From: Bacillus sp. OK048
GTDB lineage: Bacteria > Bacillota > Bacilli > Bacillales > Cytobacillaceae
DNA length: 64,000 nucleotides
Assembly (NCBI RefSeq): GCF_900103525.1
Contig: NZ_FNHN01000004.1
Location: 124,001-188,000 of the forward strand
Reading direction: 5' to 3'
The position numbers were made by a program, and so were the translations under genes. Positions within the stretch are counted from its first letter, which is position 1; the number at the start of each line of letters is the position of its first letter. Under the pieces are notes generated by a model. It was not told the origin of the DNA. It was given only the letters and a program-made list of their open reading frames with translations, and made no database searches. Shown here piece by piece: positions 35,205 to 44,709 of the stretch.

Positions 35205-36296
35205 ATGTTTATTGCAGGTATCGTAAGTGAAGCATTGCTGTATAGTTGTTTTTCAGTGTTACTAGGGAGTTTTATTATTTGTCTTATTCCCAAAACGGTA
35301 CGACCAGAGATTAAAATTCCAAAAAGTGTCCTATTAGGTGCCACTCTAGGTATCGCTGTATTTTCATTTTTACCAGTTTTAAAAATTGTTCTCTATTTAT
35401 ATGAGGATTTTGGTTTGGCTCATACACTTAAGTCGGTGCTAACCAATTTCGAGGTTGGAAAGACATGGATTAGTACTGGGCTTATTTCGCTGATATTATT
35501 CATTTATCTTATTCCCATTAGACTCGAACAAAAACCTATATTTGCACTGACAGGTCTAGCATTCACACTAATCTTGGTTGCTACCCTTGGCTTGTCCAGT
35601 CACGCTGCCACTTTATCCAAATTGGCAGGTTTTCTAACACACACAGCCCATTTTTTAGCTGTTACAATCTGGGTTGGAATCTTGATGGTGGTAAGCTGGT
35701 TTTCTAGGAATCATGACAATTGGCTGAAATTCTTGAATTGGTTTTCCCCTCTAGCGTTTTTATGTTTGGTTATTATTGGGATTACGGGAATATCATTAAT
35801 GAATTTTCACATGAATGTAACCGATTATGTTAATGTTACAACCGTTTCTTATGGTCAATCGCTGCTAATTAAACATTTGGCGATTATTCCATTACTTGTT
35901 TTTGCCTTTGTTAACAGTGTTCTGATTCGGAAAAAACTTCAAAAAAATCCTTCTTATAATCCCCTTCCATGGGCGAGGCTGGAAAGTGTCATTATTTTAG
36001 TCGTATTTTCCATCACAGGTGCACTTGGACAAGTTTCACCACCACATGAACTTAGCAGGATGATACTAGCAGAAGGTACCTCAAAGCTATTTAGCTATTT
36101 CCATCCTGGTGAAATAAACCTTCCGTTACATTTTTCTCCAGGGATTATTTCTATAAGCTTATTTATATTGGCTTTCCTTTTTCTTGCTTTAATCATTATG
36201 ACATTTATTAAAAAAGCTCCAAAAGCTTTGTCGTTATTCATGAGCTTACTATTTTTACTTTCAGGCTATATTGCATTTATGTTAAGCATTTCTTAA
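35205..36296 (+). CDS. CopD-like copper resistance membrane protein
   Basis: A 363-residue polytopic membrane protein with eight or nine helices. The CopD domain shows His-rich helix ends (LGLSSHAATLSKLAGFLTHT, then AHFLAVTIWVGILMVVSW) and NFHMNVTDYVNVTTVSYGQS with LLIKHLAII. CopD proteins move or bind copper in the membrane. Unlike B. subtilis YcnJ it has no CopC domain. ATG with AGGAGG upstream. It neighbours an HMA-domain protein, consistent with copper handling. Confidence 0.8.
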   Translation: MFIAGIVSEALLYSCFSVLLGSFIICLIPKTVRPEIKIPKSVLLGATLGIAVFSFLPVLKIVLYLYEDFGLAHTLKSVLTNFEVGKTWISTGLISLILFIYLIPIRLEQKPIFALTGLAFTLILVATLGLSSHAATLSKLAGFLTHTAHFLAVTIWVGILMVVSWFSRNHDNWLKFLNWFSPLAFLCLVIIGITGISLMNFHMNVTDYVNVTTVSYGQSLLIKHLAIIPLLVFAFVNSVLIRKKLQKNPSYNPLPWARLESVIILVVFSITGALGQVSPPHELSRMILAEGTSKLFSYFHPGEINLPLHFSPGIISISLFILAFLFLALIIMTFIKKAPKALSLFMSLLFLLSGYIAFMLSIS

Positions 36297-36298
36297 AA

Positions 36299-36333
36299 AA
36301 TAACAGCGAGACATTCCCGCTGTTATTTTTTTT
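36299..36333. terminator. Terminator between copD-like gene and kynB
   Basis: AATAACAGCG / CGCTGTTATT stem with eight Ts on the plus strand and a T-rich side on the minus strand; used by both convergent genes. Confidence 0.87.
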
Positions 36334-36952
36334 GATATGAACGTAATATAGCTCGAACTGGGCTTCCATCACCTTCGACCAATGGCAGTGGCAGGGCAAT
36401 TAACTCATAATCACCTGGTTCCACTTCATCCAATACAACCGATTCAAGGATATGAATCCCGTTATGATTAAGACTATGATGGGCATAAAGATCTTCGCTG
36501 TCAATTGGGTCAACGGATGGAACATCGACTCCAATGAGACGGATCCCCTTCTCCGCTAAAAATGGTCCGATGTCGGCTTCCAAATGAGGAATCTTCGCAG
36601 GAAATTCTGCGGAATTCTGCCATGATAGTGTCCGCAACAACACTCTTTTACAGCCTTCTAAATCTAGATTTTTTAGATCCTTAGCTCCGATACTTTCCTT
36701 TCCGGTCATCTCGAGTACCCTTACAGGACCAATGTACAAGTCGAGGTCCAATTCAATGATCCTTTTTCCATTATCATCAAAATGAAAAGGAGCGTCTACA
36801 TGTGTCCCTGTATGGGTACTCATCGTTAGACTGCCAACATTTGCTGAACCACTTTCCGCTTTGGACCATGACACTTCATAATGAAATGGTGTATCACCTG
36901 GCCAAACCGGCATCCCGTTAACTAGTCTTCTTGAAATATCAATTATCTTCAT
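36323..36952 (-). CDS. kynB: Kynurenine formamidase (KynB), cyclase family
   Basis: A 209-residue metal-dependent hydrolase of the cyclase family that converts N-formylkynurenine to kynurenine. The signature HTGTHVDAPFHF supplies the zinc ligands; MPVWPGDTPFHYEVSW and GVDVPSVDPIDSEDL are typical KynB segments. Length matches Bacillus KynB (about 207 aa). kynA and kynU are not adjacent, so the pathway is dispersed or the enzyme serves another formamide. ATG with GGGGTG upstream. Confidence 0.9.
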   Translation of the reverse strand: MKIIDISRRLVNGMPVWPGDTPFHYEVSWSKAESGSANVGSLTMSTHTGTHVDAPFHFDDNGKRIIELDLDLYIGPVRVLEMTGKESIGAKDLKNLDLEGCKRVLLRTLSWQNSAEFPAKIPHLEADIGPFLAEKGIRLIGVDVPSVDPIDSEDLYAHHSLNHNGIHILESVVLDEVEPGDYELIALPLPLVEGDGSPVRAILRSYQKK

Positions 36953-37016
36953 TCATTTCACCCCTAAAGACACGTTTGTTTAATTTAAAAATATATTGCT
37001 GTCCAAGCGTTGTCAA

Positions 37017-38762
37017 TTAATGAAAGGAACGCCAAAAGGCTCCATACTTATTCAAGATGCTGTTAATTTCTTCAAATGGGATGGTGAAGGTTGGAAAACC
37101 AGCCGCATACGGAGCAATATCATAAGGTTCAAAGTAAAGATTCACTCCGTTATCGCTAATGAAAAAGGGCTGACTCGGTTTTATTCCTTTGTAGGTATTA
37201 GGGAAAATATAAGCATATTGATCATCGTTTTTGATTTGTTCCCCGATGATTTCACTGATTACTTTTACATAATCTGCCTTCGGATTAAACAAATCTGTTA
37301 ATTGGTAAAACTCGCCTGATTTGAGGTTTATATGAGCATGTTTTTTAATAGGCATCCCATGTGCCGCACCAAAAGGGTAATCATATCCTTTTATCGCAAT
37401 GACTAGCAGGTTCTTTTTATAAAAACTTACATCAAAATCACCGATATAGCTTGAATCCATTTGTTTGTTCTCGGGAATCGGCTTCACTCCAGAAAGGTCC
37501 TTTAAGGCTTGATTCACTTTCACCTGATTTTCAATACCCTTTAATTGTAGATAATAGACCCAATAGTCCTTGTTTGGTTTAAATTTGTTTTCAATAACAG
37601 AAATATCATCATTTATAGGAATGACCGTATTTTGTTTCCAAACCAGCTTGCCTTTTTTATCAAAATAGAGTCTACGGAGATCAATATCTCCGTTAATTAA
37701 CGATTTATCAAAGGCGAGTGACCCATTGCCGCTAACCTTTGGAAGATGAGCGATTCTCTGACTATGCTTGTCGATGAAAAAAGTATATTCATCATTATAG
37801 GCAGAGGCAATTCCATCCTTGTACTTTGAAACACCATTATAGATAAACCCAGTATATAGTTGACCGCTAGAATCGGCGATTGCATACTTTGGAAAAAGAT
37901 AAGGCTTTTCTAGGTCAGGCGATTGCCCCAGCGCATATCGGTTCTCATCCAAATTTAGCAAGCTACTATATTTTGGTTTAATGATGAATTTTCCTTGCTT
38001 GTCTATCAAACCATAATTATTTTCAACCTTAACAATCGCCTTTCCCTCGATAAACGACTGCGTTTCAGTAAATTGGGGCTCAATAACCATCTTTCCTGAT
38101 TCGTCCATATACCCCCATTTTTCTTGATTACTTTTACGGAATGACAGCATGCCTTCTCGGAAATCATCGACCATTTCATAATGGTAGGATTTCACTATCT
38201 TTCCGGTAAGATCAATAAGAGCATAGCTGCCCTCTTTGATTTTGACTATCGCTATTCCGTCTTTAAAATCACTCGCAAGCTCATAGGATAATGGAATGAC
38301 TATATTACCCCTCCTATTCAAGTAGCCATATAAATACTCTCCATGCTCATTCGTATTGGCAACTACTGCTCTACCTTCTTTATAATCTCCAATAAAGGAA
38401 TACGCCTTTCGTGTTATTACCTTTCCGATTTCATCAATAACTTTAAATCCCTCATTGTCGATAACCGTCGCTCGCCCTTCCGAAAACGAATTGATCGTAT
38501 CATATTTTGGTTTGACAATAAAATAGCCGTCACTGTTGATAATCCCTGTTAGATTATTTACTTGCACAATGGCTAAGCCATTTTCTTGAAAGTCACGTGC
38601 CGTTTCATAGTTTGGTGGAAGTACAAAAATGCCTTTTTCGTTGATATAGCCCCACTTGCTCCCGCCTGTCCCCTTTACCGTTGCCGGAAAAAGATACACC
38701 ATTCTGGATAAGTTTAGGAGGTAGGACATCCAATTTTCATTTTCAAAATTCCTTTTCGTCAT
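37017..38762 (-). CDS. WG-repeat protein with DUF3298-like C-terminus
   Basis: A 581-residue protein. Residues of about 30-350 are tandem WG beta repeats with a recognisable unit (KWGYINEKGIFVLPPNYETA; WGYMDESGKMVIEPQF; YGLIDKQGKFIIKPKYSSL), about seven copies. The C-terminal 200 residues resemble DUF4163/DUF3298, found in RsiV-like proteins: FDVSFYKKNLLVIAIKGYDY and PYAAGFPTFTIPFEEI. No signal peptide is obvious. WG proteins are binding scaffolds; function unknown. Start-site signal (GGGG) is modest. Confidence 0.8.
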   Translation of the reverse strand: MTKRNFENENWMSYLLNLSRMVYLFPATVKGTGGSKWGYINEKGIFVLPPNYETARDFQENGLAIVQVNNLTGIINSDGYFIVKPKYDTINSFSEGRATVIDNEGFKVIDEIGKVITRKAYSFIGDYKEGRAVVANTNEHGEYLYGYLNRRGNIVIPLSYELASDFKDGIAIVKIKEGSYALIDLTGKIVKSYHYEMVDDFREGMLSFRKSNQEKWGYMDESGKMVIEPQFTETQSFIEGKAIVKVENNYGLIDKQGKFIIKPKYSSLLNLDENRYALGQSPDLEKPYLFPKYAIADSSGQLYTGFIYNGVSKYKDGIASAYNDEYTFFIDKHSQRIAHLPKVSGNGSLAFDKSLINGDIDLRRLYFDKKGKLVWKQNTVIPINDDISVIENKFKPNKDYWVYYLQLKGIENQVKVNQALKDLSGVKPIPENKQMDSSYIGDFDVSFYKKNLLVIAIKGYDYPFGAAHGMPIKKHAHINLKSGEFYQLTDLFNPKADYVKVISEIIGEQIKNDDQYAYIFPNTYKGIKPSQPFFISDNGVNLYFEPYDIAPYAAGFPTFTIPFEEINSILNKYGAFWRSFH

Positions 38763-38834
38763 CCGTATTACCCCATTTATTTTTTTAAATATATATATGA
38801 ATAAATGGGCTTGATGTAGCTTATCTTCTAATAC

Positions 38835-38881
38835 AAAAAGAATCTATTTTGGACAAAAAATGTCCAAAATAGATTCTTTTT
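38835..38881 (-). terminator. Strong terminator of the IclR-family regulator gene
   Basis: A perfect 21-bp stem (AAAAAGAATCTATTTTGG arm and its complement) around AAAAA. It starts at the regulator's stop codon and ends in TTTTTGTATT on the minus strand. Confidence 0.88.
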
Positions 38882-39662
38882 AGATAAACACATAATTCTG
38901 TTGTAATTCTCTCAAGATATTTTCCTTTGTCTTCAAAATAGCTTGAACGATTTCATCTGTTACAGCTGGTGAAATTCGGTAGGATGGGACACTCACACTA
39001 AAAGCGCCATATGTTTGGTTATTCATTCTTAGGGATACACCTAAACAGTAAACATCATTTTCACCTTCACTGTCGTCGACTGCATAACCATTTCTTTTTA
39101 CATCCTGAACCTGTTTTAACAATGTATCATGATCGGTAATGGTTGTTTTGGTTAACGGCTTTAGTTCCACCCGGTTCAAATATGCTGCTACGTCATCCTC
39201 CGACATTTCGGCAAGCACGGCTTTCCCCATTGCTGAACAATAAAGCGGCTTGGATAAACCGATTCTAGAATTCAAACAAACAATCGGCTTATTTGTTTCC
39301 AGCTTGTTAACTGTTAGAATTTCATCGCCTTCTAAAATACCCAAGTGAATCGTTTCATCTAAACTATTTTGCAATTCTTTTAAGTAGGGATAAGAAATTT
39401 TTGAAATGTCTAGATTAGCAAGATACTTATTGGCGTATTTTATGAGAGAACTTCCGAGCTCAAATTTCTTCGTTTCCGGATGTTTTTTTACATAACCAAT
39501 CAACTGAAGTGTATCTAATATTTTCAAAGCTGTTGAACTAGTTAAGCCTGTTTCCTGCGCAATGATGTTTAATGGCTGCGCGTCTTTTTTTGCCGATAAA
39601 AAATCAAGGATACCAGCAGCTTTTATTAGGACCGTTCCATATGGCTGTTTTGCATTCTCCAT
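38880..39662 (-). CDS. IclR-family regulator, probably KdgR-like
   Basis: A 260-residue regulator with an N-terminal winged HTH (AAGILDFLSAKKDAQPLNII, TGLTSSTALKILDTLQLIGY) and an IclR effector domain (LDETIHLGILEGDEILTVNK, PLYCSAMGKAVLAEM, GYAVDDSEGENDVYCLGV). Context next to kduD-kduI suggests it senses 2-keto-3-deoxygluconate or a related uronate. The likely operator is the dyad at 41545-41583. ATG at 39662 with AGGAGG upstream. It is separated from kduD by a terminator, so it has its own promoter. Confidence 0.85.
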   Translation of the reverse strand: MENAKQPYGTVLIKAAGILDFLSAKKDAQPLNIIAQETGLTSSTALKILDTLQLIGYVKKHPETKKFELGSSLIKYANKYLANLDISKISYPYLKELQNSLDETIHLGILEGDEILTVNKLETNKPIVCLNSRIGLSKPLYCSAMGKAVLAEMSEDDVAAYLNRVELKPLTKTTITDHDTLLKQVQDVKRNGYAVDDSEGENDVYCLGVSLRMNNQTYGAFSVSVPSYRISPAVTDEIVQAILKTKENILRELQQNYVFI

Positions 39663-39771
39663 TACATTACCTCCTTTCATTTTCTAAATTACTTGATAAA
39701 TTTCTATTTTTGCTTCAGCATTCGCTAAGTATATTTACATATTATACACCAGTATGTTGGTGTTTCCCTCC

Positions 39772-39814
39772 AGAAAAGAAAAAGAATATAGCTATTACGA
39801 ATAGCTATATTCTT
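39772..39814 (-). terminator. Terminator of kduI-kduD
   Basis: Perfect 15-bp stem AAGAATATAGCTATT / AATAGCTATATTCTT around ACG. On the minus strand it runs into TTTTCTTTTC. Confidence 0.87.
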
Positions 39815-39844
39815 ACTAAATTAATCTCTATATAACCTTTTGAA

Positions 39845-40627
39845 TTAGCGAACTAACCAGCCGCCATCTACTGGGACAATGGCTCCATTCATATAATCAG
39901 ATGCCTTACTAGCAAGGAAAACAACTACACTTTGTAAATCCGCAGGTGTTGCCCAACGTCCGGCTGGAATACGAGCTGTAATTTCTGCATGGCGCTCTTC
40001 ATCCGCGCGAATTGGTGCAGTGTTTGCTGTCTCAACATATCCAGGTGCAATCGCATTAGTTTGTACACCATGAATAGCTAACTCGTTAGCAAAGATTTTA
40101 GTTAATCCCGCCACACCATGTTTACTTGCTGTATATCCTGGTACGAATTTACCTCCTTGGAATGAAAGCATAGAGGCAATATTGATGATTTTTCCACTTT
40201 TTTGTTCGACCATTACTTTCGCAACTTCTTGGCTTAGGAAGTAAACAGCATTCAAGTTAATGTTGATAACCGCTTCCCAGTCTGCTACTGGATGCTCAAT
40301 AAGTGGAGCGCGTTTAATCGTTCCTGCATTGTTAACCAATACATCAATTTTTCCATATGTTTCTAGGCATTTTGCGACAACATCTTTAATGGTGTCGTGG
40401 TTCGTTAAATCACCTTGATAAAATTCAACTTTGCGGCCTTCTGCTTCAATAAGTTCTTTTGTTTCAGCCCACTCATTGTTGTAAGTAGTAATAAAAAGAT
40501 CTGCACCAGCTTTAGCAAGTGCCACGGCATATCCTTGTCCAAGACCTGTATTTCCACCGGTTACGATCGCAACCTTGCCAGCTAAATTGAAATAATCTAA
40601 AGAGAATTGTTGTAATTCATTCGTCAT
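39845..40627 (-). CDS. kduD: 2-dehydro-3-deoxy-D-gluconate 5-dehydrogenase (KduD)
   Basis: A 260-residue short-chain dehydrogenase that reduces or oxidises keto-deoxyuronates in pectin/uronate breakdown. It has the Rossmann motif TGGNTGLGQGYAVALAKAGA, NNAGTIKRAP, catalytic Ser in IINIASMLSFQGG, and Tyr-x-x-x-Lys in YTASKHGVAGL. The sequence follows KduD of Bacillus and Enterobacteria. It is second in the kduI-kduD operon, 48 bp after kduI, with GGAGG upstream of ATG. Confidence 0.93.
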   Translation of the reverse strand: MTNELQQFSLDYFNLAGKVAIVTGGNTGLGQGYAVALAKAGADLFITTYNNEWAETKELIEAEGRKVEFYQGDLTNHDTIKDVVAKCLETYGKIDVLVNNAGTIKRAPLIEHPVADWEAVININLNAVYFLSQEVAKVMVEQKSGKIINIASMLSFQGGKFVPGYTASKHGVAGLTKIFANELAIHGVQTNAIAPGYVETANTAPIRADEERHAEITARIPAGRWATPADLQSVVVFLASKASDYMNGAIVPVDGGWLVR

Positions 40628-40675
40628 GATTTATTCCTCCATTTATAAGTAGAATAATGTCTAAAATCAAAATAG

Positions 40676-41506
40676 TTATTTTAAGTCCTTCATTGGAACC
40701 ATGTCCATATCGGTATAAGTAATGTTTTCTCCGCACATTGCCCAAATAAACGTATAGTCACTTGTTCCCACGCCAGTATGGATCGACCAGCTTGGAGAAA
40801 TAGCAGCTTGCTCATTGGCAATCACTAAGTGTTTTGTTTCATCCGGTTTGCCCATGAAATGGAATACACGTGTATCTTCCTTCATATCGAAATACAGGTA
40901 TGTTTCCATACGGCGTTCGTGTGTATGAGATGGCATTGTGTTCCAAGCGCTTCCAGGTGTTAGGATCGTGTATCCTAATTGAAGCTGACAGCTTTCACAG
41001 ACGTTTGGATGAATATATTGATAAATAGAACGATGATTTAACGTTGCGGTATCACCTGTCACCATTGGTTCAATCTTATCAATACTGATTTTTACATTTG
41101 GATATTTATGATGAGCAGGTACAGAAACAGTATAGAATTTAGCTGGATTAGCCGGATCATCTGATTTAAACTGGAGATCCTTTGTTTCTTTTCCAATGTA
41201 AAAGCCATCTTGCTTTTTCATTGGCTCTTCCGTACCTTCAATCACGATTGAACCAGGTCCGCCAATATTAATTACACCAAGTTCGCGGCGCTCTAAGAAA
41301 TAAGTAACTCCTAATTCTGTAGAAAGCTCAATGGTTAAAGGCTTGTCTGTTGGTGTAACACCGCCAAAGATCATTCTGTCGTTATGTGTGTAGGTTAATC
41401 TTACTTCTCCTGGAACAAAAATACTTTCAACTAAAAATTCCTTGCGTAGTTGTTCTGTAGAATAATTACGAATATCCTCTGGGCTATGTGTATAACGAGT
41501 TTCCAT
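40676..41506 (-). CDS. kduI: 5-keto-4-deoxyuronate isomerase (KduI)
   Basis: A 276-residue cupin enzyme converting 5-keto-4-deoxyuronate to 2,5-diketo-3-deoxygluconate in the unsaturated-uronate pathway. The zinc-site segment TMPSHTHERRMETYLYFDM and GTSDYTFIWAMCGEN are conserved. ATG at 41506 with AGGAG upstream; an earlier in-frame ATG adds three residues only. First gene of the operon, behind a consensus promoter overlapped by a dyad operator. Confidence 0.95.
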   Translation of the reverse strand: METRYTHSPEDIRNYSTEQLRKEFLVESIFVPGEVRLTYTHNDRMIFGGVTPTDKPLTIELSTELGVTYFLERRELGVINIGGPGSIVIEGTEEPMKKQDGFYIGKETKDLQFKSDDPANPAKFYTVSVPAHHKYPNVKISIDKIEPMVTGDTATLNHRSIYQYIHPNVCESCQLQLGYTILTPGSAWNTMPSHTHERRMETYLYFDMKEDTRVFHFMGKPDETKHLVIANEQAAISPSWSIHTGVGTSDYTFIWAMCGENITYTDMDMVPMKDLK

Positions 41507-41544
41507 TTTATTCACTCCTATTATTTTTTACGGAACCGCTTTCG

Positions 41545-41583
41545 GATTTCCAAATAGGAAATCGTATTGTTTATTTGGAAATC
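41545..41583 (-). promoter_or_regulatory. Operator dyad for the kdu operon
   Basis: Perfect 12-bp arms GATTTCCAAATA and TATTTGGAAATC, 15 bp apart. A third half-site is nested within (GATTTCCAAATAGGAAATC on the plus strand). The site lies just downstream of the -10 box, so a bound IclR-type repressor would block transcription. A weak cre-like sequence (GGAACCGCTTTCGG) lies in the leader near 41530. Confidence 0.75.
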
Positions 41584-41592
41584 TATAAGCCT

Positions 41593-41621
41593 ATTATAGG
41601 CGATGATTTTTTGTTTTTCAA
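41593..41621 (-). promoter_or_regulatory. SigA promoter of kduI-kduD
   Basis: On the minus strand TTGAAA, exactly 17 bases, TATAAT. One of the cleanest promoters in the window. Confidence 0.85.
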
Positions 41622-41657
41622 CTCTTAATTTAAGAAAATAATTTGAAAGTTTTAAAT

Positions 41658-41691
41658 AAAAAAAGTAACCTGCCAGCTTGACAGATTACTT
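41658..41691 (-). terminator. Terminator of the NapH-like gene
   Basis: AAGTAA-T-CTG and CAG-G-TTACTT pair around a short loop and run into TTTTTTT on the minus strand. Confidence 0.8.
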
Positions 41692-41698
41692 CTTCCTT

Positions 41699-42712
41699 TT
41701 AATCTATAAATTTTGCTTCAGGGATTAATACTTTCCATTCCTCATAGCTGATGATCGTATCCCAATGACCAGTCATCTTTGCGTAGCCAACTATAAAGAA
41801 AAATGCTACAAAGAATGATACTGGAATAAACCATTTACTAACCTTTTTATTTGCTACCGTCATATTCAAAGTATCTTTCACAGGGCATGCTTCCACACAG
41901 GCCATACAAGCCGTACAATTTAAGTTATTTACGGTTTCTACCTTGTGCACTTTAACCCTTGAAGGACATACCTTTGTACACATTTCACAGTTTGTGCACG
42001 TCTCTTCATTTCTACTAATCTTTGATATTCTAAAAATGGAACCAAGACCAATGAAAGCACCATATGGGCAAAGGAAACGGCACCAGAAATTTTTATAGAA
42101 TAAGGATAGTACGAACATAACAATAAGAAAACCAAGACCAAAACCGCTAATATCTAAGAAAAATGTCAGCATTTTTACATCTGATATGATATTATATGGT
42201 TCATTTAGGAATGAAATAGCAGAGTATGTCGGCATTACGATCACCATTCCCAAGAAGAAAAGCAATAGTAGATATTTTATTGGAGTAAGAAGCCAAACGA
42301 GCCAGGTTGGAACTTCAAAATTTCTTTTAAACAATTTCTTTCCTAATCGTGCGACCCATTCACCAACTGTTCCAATGGGACAAATCCAACTGCAAAACGA
42401 TCTTTTGAAAATAATTGCACCACCAACAAAAAAGCTTAACAATACAAGACCTGCTGGGTGAATGACATCAAAATCGCCTGTAGCAAGCCAAACCTTTAAT
42501 GCCATTAAGGCACTAATAGGAAGGAATCCTTCAACCGCAGACGGTCTTTCAACAAATGTTGTTTCCCCAAGTGTATCAAAATGCATATAAAATTGATAAA
42601 ACCGTACACCGACGTATAGTAAAAACAACAGAAATAACGCTTGAACAACGTATCTTGTTAGTTGAACCGGCTTTCTTTTCAACTGTTTCTTATACCAGCT
42701 CATTGACTTCAT
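41699..42712 (-). CDS. NapH/NosR-like membrane 4Fe-4S protein
   Basis: A 337-residue protein with four or five membrane helices, two membrane-adjacent CxxxCP motifs (FCSWICPIG and WCRFLCPYGAF) and two ferredoxin clusters (CTNCEMCTKVCP; CTACMACVEACP). This is the quinol-dehydrogenase layout of NapH, NosR and YccM-like proteins, which pass electrons from the menaquinol pool to a reductase. No partner gene is adjacent; the Mo operon at 44.7-52.7 kb is a possible partner. ATG at 42712 with GGAGGAG upstream. Confidence 0.85.
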   Translation of the reverse strand: MKSMSWYKKQLKRKPVQLTRYVVQALFLLFLLYVGVRFYQFYMHFDTLGETTFVERPSAVEGFLPISALMALKVWLATGDFDVIHPAGLVLLSFFVGGAIIFKRSFCSWICPIGTVGEWVARLGKKLFKRNFEVPTWLVWLLTPIKYLLLLFFLGMVIVMPTYSAISFLNEPYNIISDVKMLTFFLDISGFGLGFLIVMFVLSLFYKNFWCRFLCPYGAFIGLGSIFRISKISRNEETCTNCEMCTKVCPSRVKVHKVETVNNLNCTACMACVEACPVKDTLNMTVANKKVSKWFIPVSFFVAFFFIVGYAKMTGHWDTIISYEEWKVLIPEAKFID

Positions 42713-43012
42713 TTTGACTCCTCCAATCTTCTTCACCTTTAATATAAGGAACGAAGTAAATCAGGGGATGTGATAAAAGTCATCGTTTATCTCGTTTTCA
42801 TAAAGATTTCACAACCATATACTTAAAACAGACAAAATTAAAAAGCATTGTAAAAAATCTTGTTGCCATTTTCAGTATCTTTTATCCATTTTACATTTTC
42901 ATAGGTTATTTGATAAAATTATACTTAGGCTTATTTTTCAAATGAATACATGGATAATTGTCGGCATTTATGATATTTATAATAAATAGATATATGAGAG
43001 AGGTTGAATAGA

Positions 43013-44671
43013 GTGGAAAATCTAGGTTCTAATTTTATAAAAGATGTGATGATTAAGGATTTGGAATCAGGTAAGCATGATAAAATTATCACTCGTTTCC
43101 CTCCAGAGCCAAATGGATATTTACATATTGGTCATGCTAAATCCATCATTATTAACTTTGGTTTAGCAGATGAATTTAACGGAAAAACCAATTTACGTTT
43201 TGATGACACCAATCCGTTAAAGGAAGATGTCGAATATGTAAATTCTATTAAAGAAGATGTGAAATGGCTTGGATTTGAATGGGATAACTTATACTTTGCT
43301 TCAGATTATTTTGAAGAAATGTACAAACGGGCTGTGCTTTTAATAAACAAGGGACTTGCCTATGTAGATGACTTATCCGCTGACGAAATTCGTGAATATC
43401 GCGGCACGTTGACATCACCTGGAAAAGATAGTCCATATCGTGAACGTTCAATCGAGGAAAATCTTGATTTGTTCGAACGAATGCGCAATGGAGAATATGA
43501 TAATGGTCAAAAGGTTCTTCGGGCAAAGATTGATATGAAGTCTCCCAATATCAATTTACGTGATCCAGTTATTTACCGAATTGCACACGCTACACACCAC
43601 AACACGGGTGATAAATGGTGTATTTATCCGATGTATGCTTTTGCTCATCCACTTGAGGACGCAATTGAAGATGTTACCCATTCGATTTGTACTGTTGAGT
43701 TTGAGGATCAACGCCCGCTTTATAATTGGATAGTGGAACAGTGTGAAATGGATAGTCAGCCGCAGCAAATTGAATTTGGGCGGTTAAACGTGACCAATAC
43801 CGTCATGAGTAAAAGAAAGCTCAAACAGCTAGTTGATGAAGGATTCGTCGATGGCTGGGATGATCCTCGGATGCCAACGATTTCAGGGATGAGACGAAAA
43901 GGATTTACCCCAGAATCGATTCGTAATTTTGTGCGTGAAACAGGTGTAGGGAAAGGTTCAGGAGCCGTTGATTCACAAATGCTTGAACACTTTGTCAGAG
44001 AAGACTTAAAATTAAAAGTTCCACGGACTATGGGGATCCTAAATCCTTTAAAAATAGTGATCACGAACTATCCAGAAGGACAAATCGAGTTACTTGACGC
44101 TGAGATTAATCCTGAAGTTCCAGAAATGGGAATGAGGAAAATTCCTTTTTCTCGTGAAATTTACATTGAGAAAGATGATTTTATGGAAAATCCGCCAAGT
44201 AAATATTTCCGCCTCTTCCCTGGCAATGAAGTCCGCCTTAAACATGCTTATTTCATTAAGTGTGAAGAAGTTATTAAGGATATCAATGGAGAAGTCGTTG
44301 AACTGCGTTGTACCTATGATCCACTAACCAAGAGTGGGACTGGCTTTACTGGACGGAAGGTAAAAGGAACGATTCATTGGGTGGAAGCAACCAATTCTGT
44401 TCCAGCGGAATTCAGGTTATACGAACCACTAATCCTCGATAAAACTGAAGATGAAAATGAAGAGGAAGAAAAAACATTCCTTGATAAAGTTAATCCGGAA
44501 TCACTCGTGATATTACAGGGATTTGTTGAGCCAAACATGAGAGAAAGCAGGCCACACGATAAATTCCAGTTCTTTAGACACGGATATTTCAACGTCGATC
44601 CAAAACATACGACGGTTGATAAGCTCGTCTTTAACCGAATTGTATCCTTAAAAAGCTCGTTTAAAATATAA
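43013..44671 (+). CDS. glnS: Glutaminyl-tRNA synthetase (GlnS)
   Basis: A 552-residue class I synthetase with HIGH motif LHIGH (residues 37-41), KMSKS-type VMSKR (about 264), the GlnRS signature [18 protein letters not shown] and two C-terminal beta barrels ([20 protein letters not shown]). It charges tRNA-Gln directly. Most Bacillus lack glnS and use GluRS plus the GatCAB amidotransferase, so this points to an acquired copy. The GTG at 43013 is chosen: AGAGAGG is about nine bases upstream; a TTG nine bases earlier abuts that site. Confidence 0.95.
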   Translation: MENLGSNFIKDVMIKDLESGKHDKIITRFPPEPNGYLHIGHAKSIIINFGLADEFNGKTNLRFDDTNPLKEDVEYVNSIKEDVKWLGFEWDNLYFASDYFEEMYKRAVLLINKGLAYVDDLSADEIREYRGTLTSPGKDSPYRERSIEENLDLFERMRNGEYDNGQKVLRAKIDMKSPNINLRDPVIYRIAHATHHNTGDKWCIYPMYAFAHPLEDAIEDVTHSICTVEFEDQRPLYNWIVEQCEMDSQPQQIEFGRLNVTNTVMSKRKLKQLVDEGFVDGWDDPRMPTISGMRRKGFTPESIRNFVRETGVGKGSGAVDSQMLEHFVREDLKLKVPRTMGILNPLKIVITNYPEGQIELLDAEINPEVPEMGMRKIPFSREIYIEKDDFMENPPSKYFRLFPGNEVRLKHAYFIKCEEVIKDINGEVVELRCTYDPLTKSGTGFTGRKVKGTIHWVEATNSVPAEFRLYEPLILDKTEDENEEEEKTFLDKVNPESLVILQGFVEPNMRESRPHDKFQFFRHGYFNVDPKHTTVDKLVFNRIVSLKSSFKI

Positions 44672-44709
44672 AAAAATAGAACCAGGCGCCCATGCCTGGT
44701 TCTATTTTT
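44671..44709. terminator. Bidirectional terminator, glnS and the nre-like operon
   Basis: A long perfect stem (AAATAGAACCAGGC / GCCTGGTTCTATTT) with Ts on both outer sides. It ends glnS from the left and the 52.7-44.7 kb operon from the right. Confidence 0.9.
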
